From: Terrimonas ferruginea DSM 30193
Lineage (GTDB): Bacteria; Bacteroidota; Bacteroidia; Chitinophagales; Chitinophagaceae
Length of the DNA stretch: 64,000 bases
Assembly (NCBI RefSeq): GCF_000425585.1
Contig: NZ_KE384400.1
Coordinates: 299,406 to 363,405, forward strand
Reading direction: 5' to 3'
Part shown: piece by piece, positions 25,827 through 36,100 of the stretch
How the letters are laid out: the number at the start of each line of letters is the position of its first letter
How positions within the stretch are numbered: the stretch's first letter is position 1
Position numbers and translations under genes: made by a program
The notes under the pieces: generated by a model
The model's database searches: none
Seen by the model: only the letters and a program-made list of their open reading frames with translations
What the model was told of the DNA's origin: nothing

Positions 25827-25849
25827 CTGAGTTCTTTTAATGATATTGA

Positions 25850-27097
25850 TCAGTTCAGTTTTTTACCGTCCAGGAGATTTTTATACCGGTTCAGTGCTTC
25901 AACGTAATAGTAATCTGCATATACCAGCGGCACATCGATCTCGGAACCGTGTGCGATGCTACCCACACTGTGTTTCAGTAAAAATCCACCATTGCCGCCC
26001 AGGGACGCACGATACACATCCGAGCCCAATGCATGCAGTATTTTAACCGCCACATCTTTGTATACCTTCCCGCGCTCGCCGGCAAACGTACTCAGCTCCA
26101 GCAATGCCGAAGCCGTTATAGCCGCTGCCGATACATCACGATAGTTGGCAGGTGTCATCGGCGCTTTGGAACGTGCGCCCGGTGTATAGCCGTTTTGATT
26201 GGCATTAAAATCCCAATAGCAAACTTTATCGGAGGGCAAATCCGGATGATTCACATAGTAGTCGGCCATTTTGATAGCGGTGTTCAGGAACTTTTTGTCT
26301 CTTGTTTCCCGATAAGTCATGGTGAAACCATAGATACCCCAGGCCTGTCCTCTCGACCAGGTAGAGTTGTTTGCGTAACCCTGCGCCGTTTCGCGCGCCA
26401 GAACCTTCCCTGTTTGTTCGTCATAACATACCACATGATAACAACTGCCATCGGCGCGGAGCTGGTTCTTCATCACATTTTCCGCATGCGTAACGGCAAT
26501 TTTTCGCAGGCGTAGATCATTGGATGCATTCGCAGCAAAAAATAATAATTCCAGGTTCATCATGTTGTCGATGATCACCGGGTAATCGTATTTATTTTTT
26601 CCATCCCAGGAGCCAAACTTATTCCAGGAGCGAATGCTGCCGGTCTTTTCACTGAATCGTGTGCTCAGCGAATGCGCGGATTGTATCAGCAGTGATTTAT
26701 AGCTTTCATCTTTTGTCAGGCGATAAGCATTGCCGTAGCTGCAATACATCATAAAACCGAGATCGTGATGTTGGGTAAATGTCTTCAGTGATTCCAGTTT
26801 TGCCGTCCAGGCAAGCGCCTGCCGGCGAATGGAATCGCTGCCTGTTGCCTGGTAGATATACCACAGGGTTCCCGGAAAAAAACCGGAGGTCCATTCGTAT
26901 TTATTGCTCAGCTTCAGTTGTCCCTTATCGTCTGTGGTACGGGGAAAAAGTGTATCGGTCTTATTGGCTTCGGAAAGCATGTTCCAGGTTTGCGCCTGCG
27001 CAAAGGCAAAGTTTTCCTGCAAAAACTGGCGGTCGTCGTACCGGATAAAAGATACGGACACGAGCAAAAGCAACAACACGGCAAAACGATATTTCAT
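25850..27097 (-). CDS. GH88 unsaturated glucuronyl hydrolase
   Basis: 415 residues with a signal peptide. An (alpha/alpha)6 barrel enzyme: D112 in HHDLGFMMY and D177 in VIIDNMMNLEL match the two catalytic Asp residues of Bacillus unsaturated glucuronyl hydrolase, and NSTWSRGQAWGIYGFTMTYRE is a family signature. It removes the 4,5-unsaturated uronic acid left at the non-reducing end by a lyase. The released sugar converts spontaneously to DKI, the substrate of KduI encoded near the left edge of the window. It lies between the DUF5017 and heparinase-like genes in one operon. Confidence 0.92.
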   Translation of the reverse strand: MKYRFAVLLLLLVSVSFIRYDDRQFLQENFAFAQAQTWNMLSEANKTDTLFPRTTDDKGQLKLSNKYEWTSGFFPGTLWYIYQATGSDSIRRQALAWTAKLESLKTFTQHHDLGFMMYCSYGNAYRLTKDESYKSLLIQSAHSLSTRFSEKTGSIRSWNKFGSWDGKNKYDYPVIIDNMMNLELLFFAANASNDLRLRKIAVTHAENVMKNQLRADGSCYHVVCYDEQTGKVLARETAQGYANNSTWSRGQAWGIYGFTMTYRETRDKKFLNTAIKMADYYVNHPDLPSDKVCYWDFNANQNGYTPGARSKAPMTPANYRDVSAAAITASALLELSTFAGERGKVYKDVAVKILHALGSDVYRASLGGNGGFLLKHSVGSIAHGSEIDVPLVYADYYYVEALNRYKNLLDGKKLN

Positions 27098-27119
27098 TGT
27101 TACGGTTTTAAAAATGTTC

Positions 27120-28073
27120 TTATTGAACGGAGAGGTTTAATGTATAACTCGTGAAGCTGCTTTCTTCGCTGCTGACGCGTCCGCCGGAGAAAGTAGCTTT
27201 ATAATTCCCCGCTGTATTGTAGCGGTAATAAAAATTCAGATCGGCGATGCTCTGCGATCCGGATTTGATCACCTGCCCGATATCCGGCGTTACTTTCCGG
27301 AGATTAACAGGACCTATAAACAACCAGGCCTCTGCCGGAGCTGTTGCCGCGCCGGCCGTAGTGGCTCCGGTGATCATCAGGTTAGCCGTACTCACCGACC
27401 AATTGAAATTATTCTGCAGTGTGTAGGCGGCAAAACCCGGGCTGTAGGTCGTTACCCCATAATTGGTATACGGTGAATTGGAAGTATTCATGTTGCCAAG
27501 CACATAGCTGGTACCATCGTCGAGTACATTGCGGATAGTGAAGTTAGTAATTGTCCAGCGTGGTTGAATACTCCCGGCTGCCGCCACATATTTGAAGGCA
27601 AAATAAACAGGAACGCCTGCAGCGGCAAAATCCGAGAGATCAATATTTCCCGAAGGGATGGCAGTAGTGCCAGTGGAAGCCAGGGTGGCACGCGAAGTAA
27701 TATCTGTCCACACCGCTGCCGCTATATTTGATTTGGTAGAAGGTGTGTCGCCTCTTACCACGCCCTTGAAATCACCGGAGATCATCAACTGCAACGTATT
27801 GGACTGCGTGCCATTGGCACGAACCGTGCTGAAGTTCACCACCGGCTGCCCCTGTGCTTCCACACGGTTGCGGTAAGCAAATCTTCTGCCCGGCTCTCCG
27901 GAATAAAAAGTAATGATATCGGGGTTTCCGGTAAAACTGAAACGCGCGGTATCGCCTGCGTTGAGGTTCAGCCTTTCGGCGCTCACCGAAAATTCGGCGG
28001 TGCCGTTGCTGAAAGGTTTGCTACAGGAACAGGCCATAGCGATCAGCAAAAAGAAGAATAGATACTTCTGCAT
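27120..28073 (-). CDS. DUF5017-type surface lipoprotein of the utilisation locus
   Basis: 317 residues with a lipoprotein signal (FLLIAMACSCSK). The domain begins with FSVSAERLNLNAGDTARFSFTGNPDIITFYSGEPG, the characteristic opening of DUF5017 proteins that follow SusD in Bacteroidota loci, and contains beta-sandwich segments and a final SSFTSYTLNLSV. Such proteins are considered surface glycan-binding partners of the SusCD complex. No catalytic residues are seen. It is 24 bases after SusD and 22 bases before GH88. Confidence 0.82.
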   Translation of the reverse strand: MQKYLFFFLLIAMACSCSKPFSNGTAEFSVSAERLNLNAGDTARFSFTGNPDIITFYSGEPGRRFAYRNRVEAQGQPVVNFSTVRANGTQSNTLQLMISGDFKGVVRGDTPSTKSNIAAAVWTDITSRATLASTGTTAIPSGNIDLSDFAAAGVPVYFAFKYVAAAGSIQPRWTITNFTIRNVLDDGTSYVLGNMNTSNSPYTNYGVTTYSPGFAAYTLQNNFNWSVSTANLMITGATTAGAATAPAEAWLFIGPVNLRKVTPDIGQVIKSGSQSIADLNFYYRYNTAGNYKATFSGGRVSSEESSFTSYTLNLSVQ

Positions 28074-28097
28074 GGGTAATGTATTAGTTTACCGGAC

Positions 28098-29732
28098 TTA
28101 CCATCCGGGATTTTGGGTAATGGCTTTGTTGATGTTGATCTCGAGCGCCGGTATTGGCAACAATGTATAACGCGGCGATGAAGCGGCGGTCGTATACCCC
28201 AGGATCCAGCGGCTCTTGTTGGTCACTGTTGCATTCGATGCGTTGATCTCGGTGACCATGGCATCCATCGTTTGTTTGAACAATCCCCAGCGGATCAGGT
28301 CGGGACGGCGCAATGCTTCAAAACACAGCTCACGGGCACGCTCGTCATAAACCTGCTGGCGAAAAGCTGTTTGCGACAATCCCGCAGGAAGGTCTGCCGT
28401 TGCATTGGGCTGATCAACCGGCAGGCCGTATCCTCTTCTTCTTACGCGGTTGATGGCATCGTATGCTTCGGCAGTGGCGCCATTCACCTCATTCTCCGCT
28501 TCTGCAAGCATTAATAGCACATCACTGTATCGCAGGATCGGAAAGTTTGTTCCGGTTTTATACTGTTGTTTCGGAAAAGAAGACGGCTCTGTGTATCTTC
28601 TCCATTTTCCACTCTCGCGCCCGATGATATTAGTAGCTGCATAATACACACGTGTGGCGGTGGTTGCCGTGCTCGTATAAGAGAAGGGCGCAATGGACCA
28701 ATCGCGGCGGAGATCACCGGCTTTATAAAGATTATACAATTTGATCGTGGTGCGGATATTACCGGATGCAAATCCTGTATCGAGGTTCTGGCAGGCGATC
28801 TGGTAAGTTCCTAACCTGCCGCCTTCATTGAACGCCGTGTTTTGCGCATTCATATAAAAATCCGCTTCCCACATACTTTCTTTTACATCATAGATGTCGC
28901 GGCTCTGATTCACGAATACCTGTCCGTAGCCCGAGTTATTGGTCACTGTTGCATCAAAGGCCGTAATGAGACCATGCTCTCCGCTGTTCCTCACTTTCTG
29001 CGCCCAGCTCAATGCTTCTGCATATTTCGATTGATCCTGCAACGGATAACCGGCCATGTACAAACAAACTCTTGCAAGCATTCCCTGTACAGTCGTTTGA
29101 GATATCCGGCTGGCATGCCCGATCACGGTGGCTTTCGCTACTTTGGTTTCTGCCGCTTTCATATCAATCAATACCTGCTCGTATACTTTGCGCGCAGAGT
29201 CTTTTGGTATGTTTACCGAATTGATATCGGAAGTAGGGGTAAGCTTCAGCGGCACACCGCCATAATTGCTTACCAGGAGAAAATGATAGAACCCGCGCAG
29301 GAACAGTGCCTCACCCAATATAATCTGGCGGCGCTGCTCATCCATCACCGGTCTGTTGATGTTGGCGATAAGCAGGTTGGCGCGTTCGATGCCGATATAA
29401 CATTGCTCCCACAATCCGCTTACAAAAGGATTGGTATAATCAAATTGATAAAACATCGGCGCAGAAAACGAATTCGCGGTATTCGGATAAAACGATTCAT
29501 CATTGCAGATGCCAAACTGGAACCAGAGCCCGCTCGCATACAGATAATCGCTGCCGAGCGGATCATACGTACCCGCAAGCGCAAAGTTCAGGTCCTGTTC
29601 GCTATTGTAATAATTACCCGGCTGAATAAAATCGGTTGGCTCTTTGTCGAGAATCTTGTTACAAGATACCGACAACAATATCACCGGTAGTAGTAGCAGT
29701 AGCAATACTTTCATATATGACCAATTTTTCAT
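28098..29732 (-). CDS. SusD/RagB-family glycan-binding lipoprotein
   Basis: 544 residues (the alternative start MKVLL is six codons downstream). The lipobox Cys is C24 (LLSVSCNKILDKEPTDFIQPG), and the SusD fold follows with tetratricopeptide-like helices: AEALFLRGFYHFLLVSNYGGVPL, ARVCLYMAGYPL, and the C-terminal SusD segment PILRYSDVLLMLAEAENE. SusD forms a lid on the SusC barrel and binds the oligosaccharide for import. Only 8 bases separate it from the SusC gene. Confidence 0.95.
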   Translation of the reverse strand: MKNWSYMKVLLLLLLPVILLSVSCNKILDKEPTDFIQPGNYYNSEQDLNFALAGTYDPLGSDYLYASGLWFQFGICNDESFYPNTANSFSAPMFYQFDYTNPFVSGLWEQCYIGIERANLLIANINRPVMDEQRRQIILGEALFLRGFYHFLLVSNYGGVPLKLTPTSDINSVNIPKDSARKVYEQVLIDMKAAETKVAKATVIGHASRISQTTVQGMLARVCLYMAGYPLQDQSKYAEALSWAQKVRNSGEHGLITAFDATVTNNSGYGQVFVNQSRDIYDVKESMWEADFYMNAQNTAFNEGGRLGTYQIACQNLDTGFASGNIRTTIKLYNLYKAGDLRRDWSIAPFSYTSTATTATRVYYAATNIIGRESGKWRRYTEPSSFPKQQYKTGTNFPILRYSDVLLMLAEAENEVNGATAEAYDAINRVRRRGYGLPVDQPNATADLPAGLSQTAFRQQVYDERARELCFEALRRPDLIRWGLFKQTMDAMVTEINASNATVTNKSRWILGYTTAASSPRYTLLPIPALEININKAITQNPGW

Positions 29733-29740
29733 GATGGAAG

Positions 29741-32700
29741 TTAAAAGGTGATGTTAAGTCCGAACATATACGTGCGTGGACGCGGATAGGCCGAATAATC
29801 AACGCCCGGTGTAAGCACCGAATTAAAGATGCTGACTTCGGGATCCACACCCGAGTATTTTGTCCAGGTCAGCAGGTTTTGTGCCGACGCATAGATACGC
29901 GCAGCTTTGATCTTTAAGAAGCGCAATGATTTCGGTGAAAAATTGTAACCCAGCTGCACAGTTTTCAGGCGCAGATAGGAGCCGTCTTCAATCACACGGG
30001 AATTGGTACCGGTAGGTGTTGTAGGGCCATAACCGCCCGCACCGCCACGTGGAATATTGGTGTTAGTGTTCTCCGGCGTCCAGCGATCCAGGAAACTGGC
30101 AAACTGGTTGAGATGTGTGCGACCAAGAATATTTCCTTCGAAAATATAGCGGTTGGCGTTGATGATATCGTTGCCATACGACCATTGAAAAAAGATATTC
30201 AGGTCAAAATTCCTGTAACTCACTTCATTGGTAAACCCTCCCGTATGTATGGGCAGGCCCCTGCCGATGATTGCATAATCATTGGCATCCACTACCAGGT
30301 CGCCGTTGATATCCTTGAATTTAATATCACCCGGCTGAATGGAAGCACGCGTGTTGCCGTTAGTCGGCACATGATCTTTCAGGATATAATTTCCCGTAGT
30401 GGTTACATCAAAATCATCGTACTGATAAAGGCCATCGAAAATAAATCCGTACATCATGCCCAATTGATTTCCTACGCGGGAGATAAAGGCGGGAATGGTG
30501 CGGAAGTATTGATCGAAAGGTGCGGCCGACAGGATCGCTTCCTGGTTTTCGGTCAGCCGCAGGATCTTATTCTGGTTAAAAGTAATATTGAAACCGGTTT
30601 TCCATTTAAAATCGCGGCGATCGATGTTGATCGTATTCAACGTCAACTCCAGTCCCTGGTTACGCACGCTTCCGATGTTGCGGTTGGCTTGTGCGTAGCC
30701 AAGCGATAAGGGAATGTTGGCATACAGCAGCAGATCGCGGGTTGTCTTGCGGTAAATATCAGCTGTAAGATTGATGCGGTTGCGCAAAAAGCCGAGATCG
30801 ACACCAATGTTGAATTGCTCCGTTGTCTCCCATTTCAGGTTCGCATTACCGAACGACGAAGGCACGGCACCCGACTGCGTTACATTCCCCCAGGTATAAC
30901 CTTGCGGATTGAAAGCAAGATTGATAGCGGAGAGATAGGTAAAGTCGCCCACGCGGTTATTACCGGTAAGGCCATACGTCACACGCAGCTTGCCTTCGGA
31001 AAGGATATGCGCAAACTGCTTCATGAAGTTTTCTTCATTGAACTTCCACGCCAGCGCACCGGACGGGAAATATCCCCAGCGATTATCGCGCGAAAATTTG
31101 GAGGAGCCATCTGCGCGGTAAGTAAACGACAACAGGTATTTATTGCGGTATTTGTAATCCGCTCTTCCCAAAAACGAAACCAGCCCCCATGCAGAAGAGG
31201 TAGCGCGCACCACCTGCGGCGTTCCTTCATCGAGTCCGCTGATGCCCAGTTGCGCATTCGGCAGGTTCGTGGCTGCCGATCCGTGGCTCGAAGATTTATT
31301 GCCGGACTCCGACATACCGGCGAGCAAGGTCAGGTGATGTTTTTTATTGATCGCCTTATAATACGTGAGCGTATTTTCATTGATCCAGGTAGAACTCTGG
31401 TAAAACAGTACGCTGCCATTTACACCATTTTGCGAACCCAGCAGCGTACGTTTATTTCCGTAAACCGTTGAAGTGTCATTGAACTGGTTATTCTGATTAA
31501 TGGTGCTGTTGATCCCACCGGTAATCTTCAGCTTAAGATCTTTGAGAATACTGTATTCGAGATGGGCATTGATGATTGTGTTACGTCCGAAATTCTCCCG
31601 CAACAAGTGTTGCTGATTGACCACGGGGTTCATCCGCAGATCTAGTGTGGGATCGATGAACGGATCGAACAGGTCATCCATAAGATCGGTACTTCCATCG
31701 AGTGAGAAATTGCGATAACCATAGACACTGAACAATGTATAGGCCGTAGAGCTGCCGCTACCGGGAGCAGAAGGCGAAACACCGTTTTGTTTGTTGTAAG
31801 CGTAGTTAAGATATACGCCACCTTTCAGTTTGGGAGATAGCGTCTGGTTGATCGACATCGTACCCTGGTAACGGCGATAGCCGGAATTGACCATCACACC
31901 TTCCTGCGAAAACAGGTTGCCGGAGATATAATATTTGGTCATGTTGTTGCCACCGCTGACGGAAATGGAATGATTGCTCATCGGGGCCGTGCGGTACAAC
32001 TGATCCTGCCAGTCTATTTCAGGAATGTTTTTATAAAAATCAATGGTGCGGCCGTTAGCCAGGTATACATTATTGGCATCGGAAGGTGAACGCTCGAGCT
32101 GGTATTTCACAAACTCATAAGGACTCAGCAATTCCATGCGGTTGTAGTCTTTCTGGAGTCCAAATGAAGAACTGAGTGTGATGACCGGTGGTCCTGCCTT
32201 TCCTTTTTTTGTAGTGACCATGATCACGCCATTGGCCGCCCGTGAACCGTAGATAGCCGTGGCGGACGCATCTTTCAGAATTTCGATGGATTCGATATCC
32301 TGCGGATTGAGAAAGTTATTGTTGGGGCTTTCGATGGGAAATCCATCGATCACGTACAAAGGAGAATTGTCCTGGGTAACGGAGTTGGCACCGCGGATGG
32401 TAATATTAATGGCCGATCCCGGCTGGCCATCGACCGAGGAGACGTTGACGCCGGCCACGCGGCCGGCCAGTGCTTCATCAAACGACCGGACAGGTGCTTT
32501 CTGCATATCCTCGACCGGCGCTTTGGAAACCGAACCTGTTACATCGCGTTTCTTCACAGTGCCGTACCCGATCACGATCACATCATCGAGTTCGCCAACT
32601 TTGGCGGTCAACACAACCGCGTAATCTGTTTTGTCATTCACCACGCGGGTAGCAGGTTCAAAATTAATGGCGGTGAAAACGAGTGTGTCGCCGATGGCGG

Positions 32701-32905
32701 CCTGGATAGCGAAATCGCCTTCAGTGCCGGTACGGGCCGCCAGGGCTTTTCCTTTTATGCTGACGGTAACAGAAGGTACCGGCTTGCCCTCCGTATCCCG
32801 GACAACACCCGTGATCTTTTTCTGGGCCAGCGCCGGCAAAGCGCATACTAATAAAAAAAGCAACGTCAAAAAGCGGCAACACCGTCCGTAAGTTTTCAAT
32901 GACAT
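29741..32905 (-). CDS. SusC/RagA-family TonB-linked outer-membrane protein
   Basis: 1054 residues from the ATG at 32905; the frame begins a little earlier with a TTG, which is less likely. After the signal peptide (to about 28) come a carboxypeptidase-regulatory-like domain (KKITGVVRDTEGKPVPSVTV), the SusC plug signature (IVIGYGTVKKRDVTGSVS) and LYVIDGFPI followed by DASATAIYGSRAANGVI. The barrel ends with RPRTYMFGLNITF. It imports oligosaccharides with SusD. It heads the operon SusC-SusD-DUF5017-GH88-lyase-GH53 and is divergent from the hybrid sensor gene. Confidence 0.96.
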   Translation of the reverse strand: MSLKTYGRCCRFLTLLFLLVCALPALAQKKITGVVRDTEGKPVPSVTVSIKGKALAARTGTEGDFAIQAAIGDTLVFTAINFEPATRVVNDKTDYAVVLTAKVGELDDVIVIGYGTVKKRDVTGSVSKAPVEDMQKAPVRSFDEALAGRVAGVNVSSVDGQPGSAINITIRGANSVTQDNSPLYVIDGFPIESPNNNFLNPQDIESIEILKDASATAIYGSRAANGVIMVTTKKGKAGPPVITLSSSFGLQKDYNRMELLSPYEFVKYQLERSPSDANNVYLANGRTIDFYKNIPEIDWQDQLYRTAPMSNHSISVSGGNNMTKYYISGNLFSQEGVMVNSGYRRYQGTMSINQTLSPKLKGGVYLNYAYNKQNGVSPSAPGSGSSTAYTLFSVYGYRNFSLDGSTDLMDDLFDPFIDPTLDLRMNPVVNQQHLLRENFGRNTIINAHLEYSILKDLKLKITGGINSTINQNNQFNDTSTVYGNKRTLLGSQNGVNGSVLFYQSSTWINENTLTYYKAINKKHHLTLLAGMSESGNKSSSHGSAATNLPNAQLGISGLDEGTPQVVRATSSAWGLVSFLGRADYKYRNKYLLSFTYRADGSSKFSRDNRWGYFPSGALAWKFNEENFMKQFAHILSEGKLRVTYGLTGNNRVGDFTYLSAINLAFNPQGYTWGNVTQSGAVPSSFGNANLKWETTEQFNIGVDLGFLRNRINLTADIYRKTTRDLLLYANIPLSLGYAQANRNIGSVRNQGLELTLNTINIDRRDFKWKTGFNITFNQNKILRLTENQEAILSAAPFDQYFRTIPAFISRVGNQLGMMYGFIFDGLYQYDDFDVTTTGNYILKDHVPTNGNTRASIQPGDIKFKDINGDLVVDANDYAIIGRGLPIHTGGFTNEVSYRNFDLNIFFQWSYGNDIINANRYIFEGNILGRTHLNQFASFLDRWTPENTNTNIPRGGAGGYGPTTPTGTNSRVIEDGSYLRLKTVQLGYNFSPKSLRFLKIKAARIYASAQNLLTWTKYSGVDPEVSIFNSVLTPGVDYSAYPRPRTYMFGLNITF

Positions 32906-33115
32906 AAGCAATACATTAAATGGTTGGCAATCCCCGGCGAATTTGCGGCATAATCCAGGACAAACGGGGTGAATAAATCCGCTTTTTAGGGTGAAAATTT
33001 AAAATCTCGCCTGTAATTGCCTGGTTCATAACAATGTTTTTATCATCACTACTTTTTTTGACACGGTGACGATTTGAAAAATAACCTAAATTGAACACCC
33101 GCGTCTGTCTGTCGA

Positions 33116-36100
33116 ATGAAACAATCAAAGAGAATATGGTTGATGGCTCCGGCCCTGTTGTTGCTTTTTTTTGAAAGTACAGGGCAGCAACCCGTCTTTT
33201 CCCACCTGGATGTATCGGACCGCCTTTCACAAAATTCCGTGCTTGCCATCACACAGGACAATCGCGGCTTCATGTGGTTTGGCACGCGCCAGGGCCTCAA
33301 CCGGTTCGATTCGCGGAAAGTAGTGGTTTATAAAAACATTCCGGGTGATGCGGGCAGCCTTTCCAATAATTATATATTGAGCCTCCTCACCGATAAAAGA
33401 GGCCGGCTCTGGATCGGCACCTTAAACGGACTGAATAATTACCAGCCGTCGTCCGATAATTTCAACACGGTGGCTTTTGCACCAGGTGCAAAAACTACCA
33501 GCCGCGACCGCGAAATCAGTTGTCTTTTTGAAGACAGCCGTGGCCGCATCTGGGCCGGCACCCGCAACACCTTATATCTGTTAAATGAATCGTCACAACT
33601 GATCCCCTTCAATGAACTTACGGGCCACCGCTTCAGGTTCGTCAATATCAATTGCATTTATGAAGAAAACGGCACCCTGTGGGTAGGATCCGATCAGGGA
33701 CTGGCCCGCATCCGCGAAGAAGGAAATCAATTTTCCATACAGGAAATTTATAACCAGGATGCCGGCGCCACCAAATTGGTCGACAACCAGGTAAAAACCA
33801 TCGCGAAAGATCAAAATGGCCAGCTCTGGATCGGTACGGCCCATCGCGGCATTCATTTGTATGATCCTGTAACGAATGGTTTTAAAAAATATGCCTCGCC
33901 AAACCAACCGGCCAGCGACCATATCCGCAAACTATTGGTAGACCGGCAGGGTAAGCTCTGGATCGGTACGCAGGAAGGATTATCCGTGATGGATCCCGTC
34001 ACCCGCAACATCAACACCTATATTAACGACCCCTGGAATCCGGGCAGCATCAGCCAGAACTCCGTTCATAGTATATATATGGACAAAACCGGCTCGCTGT
34101 GGATCGGCACCTTTTTCGGCGGCGTTAACAGCCTCGCTTCTTACCACACTCCTTTCACTGTTTATTCAACGCGGTCGGTGCCCAAACTGAATAACAATGT
34201 GGTGAGTTCGATTGTGCGCGACAACAATAATGATCTGTGGATCGGCACGGAAGGCGGCGGCATCAACCGGATCAATAAAAACGGAACGGTGTCTTACTAC
34301 ACACACAACAACAACGATCCGAAGAGCCCCGGTTCGAACCTGGTAAAAGTGATCTACAAAGACCGGCAGGGAAATATATGGGCAGGAACACATGGCGGAG
34401 GACTCAACCGCTTTGATCCGTCCACAAATGGATTCATCCGCTACTTCTACAATGCGGCAGATCCCTACCTGCAGGGCGTTGAAATCACCAACATCCTCGA
34501 GGATAGCGAAGGCCGTTTATGGACCGGCACCGAAACGCAGGGCCTGCAATTGTATCAAAAAAATCAGCAACAACTTACACCCGTTGCACTCCCCAAAGCC
34601 TTGCAACCGCTGCAACGTCAATCCGTACTTTCTTTACTGACCACTTCGGACAACCATACCTGGATCGGCACCAGAAAAGGCTTTTACATTACACGCTACA
34701 ATGGCCGGCAATTGGTAAAAGCAGACAGTACCCTTTCCGGCGTAAACTGTATCTATGAAGACAGCCATAACCATATATGGACCGGAACCAGTGAACAGGG
34801 ACTGATCTCGTTTGACATGCAGGGCAATAAGCAAAAGATAGTAACCATTGCCGAAGGATTGCCCGACAATAATGTACTCGGCATCCTGGAGGGCGATAAC
34901 GGAGAACTATGGATCAGTACCATCAAAGGATTGGCTCGTTATAATCCGTCGACGGGAATGTGCAATGTTTATACAACGGAAGACGGTATTGCAGGAAATG
35001 TGTTCAACAACAATGCCTGGTATAAAGATCCGGCCGGCACTATTTATTTCGGCGGCTATCACGGTTTGACCGCCTTTACTCCTTCAGCCATTCATCAGAA
35101 CAACACGCCTCCCCCATTGGTCTTTTGTTCGTTGAGCCTGCACAACAAAGAAGTGAAACCCGGAGAGCTGTCGGATAAACAAATCGGTTTTACTAAAGAG
35201 CTGGTATTGTCACATAACCAGAATGCTTTTACCATAGAATTTGCTGCGCTGAACTTTATCAAAGCGGCAAAAAATAAATATGCCTATCAACTAAAGGGAT
35301 TGGATGAAGCTTTTATCTATTCCAATGAACCTGTAGCGAGTTATACCAATGTACCGCCCGGCCATTATACACTGATTGTAAAAGGAAGCAACAACGATGG
35401 CATCTGGAGCGAACCCATCGAAATGCAGCTCATCATACGTCCGCCATTCTGGAAAACATGGTGGGCATACACGTTATATGTACTGGCAGCATTGTCGCTC
35501 GTATTTCTCGTGGCGCGCTACCTGTTGTTGCGTGCTTTGATGAAAAGAAACAACCTGCTCACACAACTGAAACTGAATTTCTTTACCAATATTTCCCACG
35601 AAATCAGAACACACCTCTCATTGATCACCGGTCCTGCGGAAAAATTAATAACGAAAGCGGATGCCGGATCACAGGAAAAAAAATTATTGCAAACCATCAG
35701 CACCAACGCCGGAAGTTTATTGCAACTGGTAAATGAACTGATGGAATTCCGCAAAGCGGAAACGGGCAATCTTGTATTGCACGCATCGCCGGGCAACATT
35801 GTTTCATTTGTTGAAGGCATTTATAAAAGCTTCTCGGAAATGGCAGCCGGCCGGGAGATCGAACAGCATTTCGAAGGCAATGGTCAGCCGGTTGAGCTGT
35901 TTTTCGACCGCGAACAACTTGAGAAAGTATTCTTCAACCTGTTCTCCAATGCTTTCAAATTCACACCTGACCAGGGGTTTGTTTCGCTTCACATCACAGA
36001 AGACAATACATCCGTAAGCATTACGGTCGCGAACTCGGGAAAAGGAATTGCAAAAGAAAATATCGATAAAATATTCGAGAACTATTTCCAGGAAAATGAT

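Noticed and set aside
28842..29690. A 282-codon plus-strand open frame opposite SusD.
   Set aside because: Antisense shadow; Arg/Ile/His-rich translation without domain features.
32906..33115. Search for SusC and hybrid-sensor promoter boxes.
   Set aside because: No TAnnTTTG element was found at a convincing distance on either strand, so none is reported.
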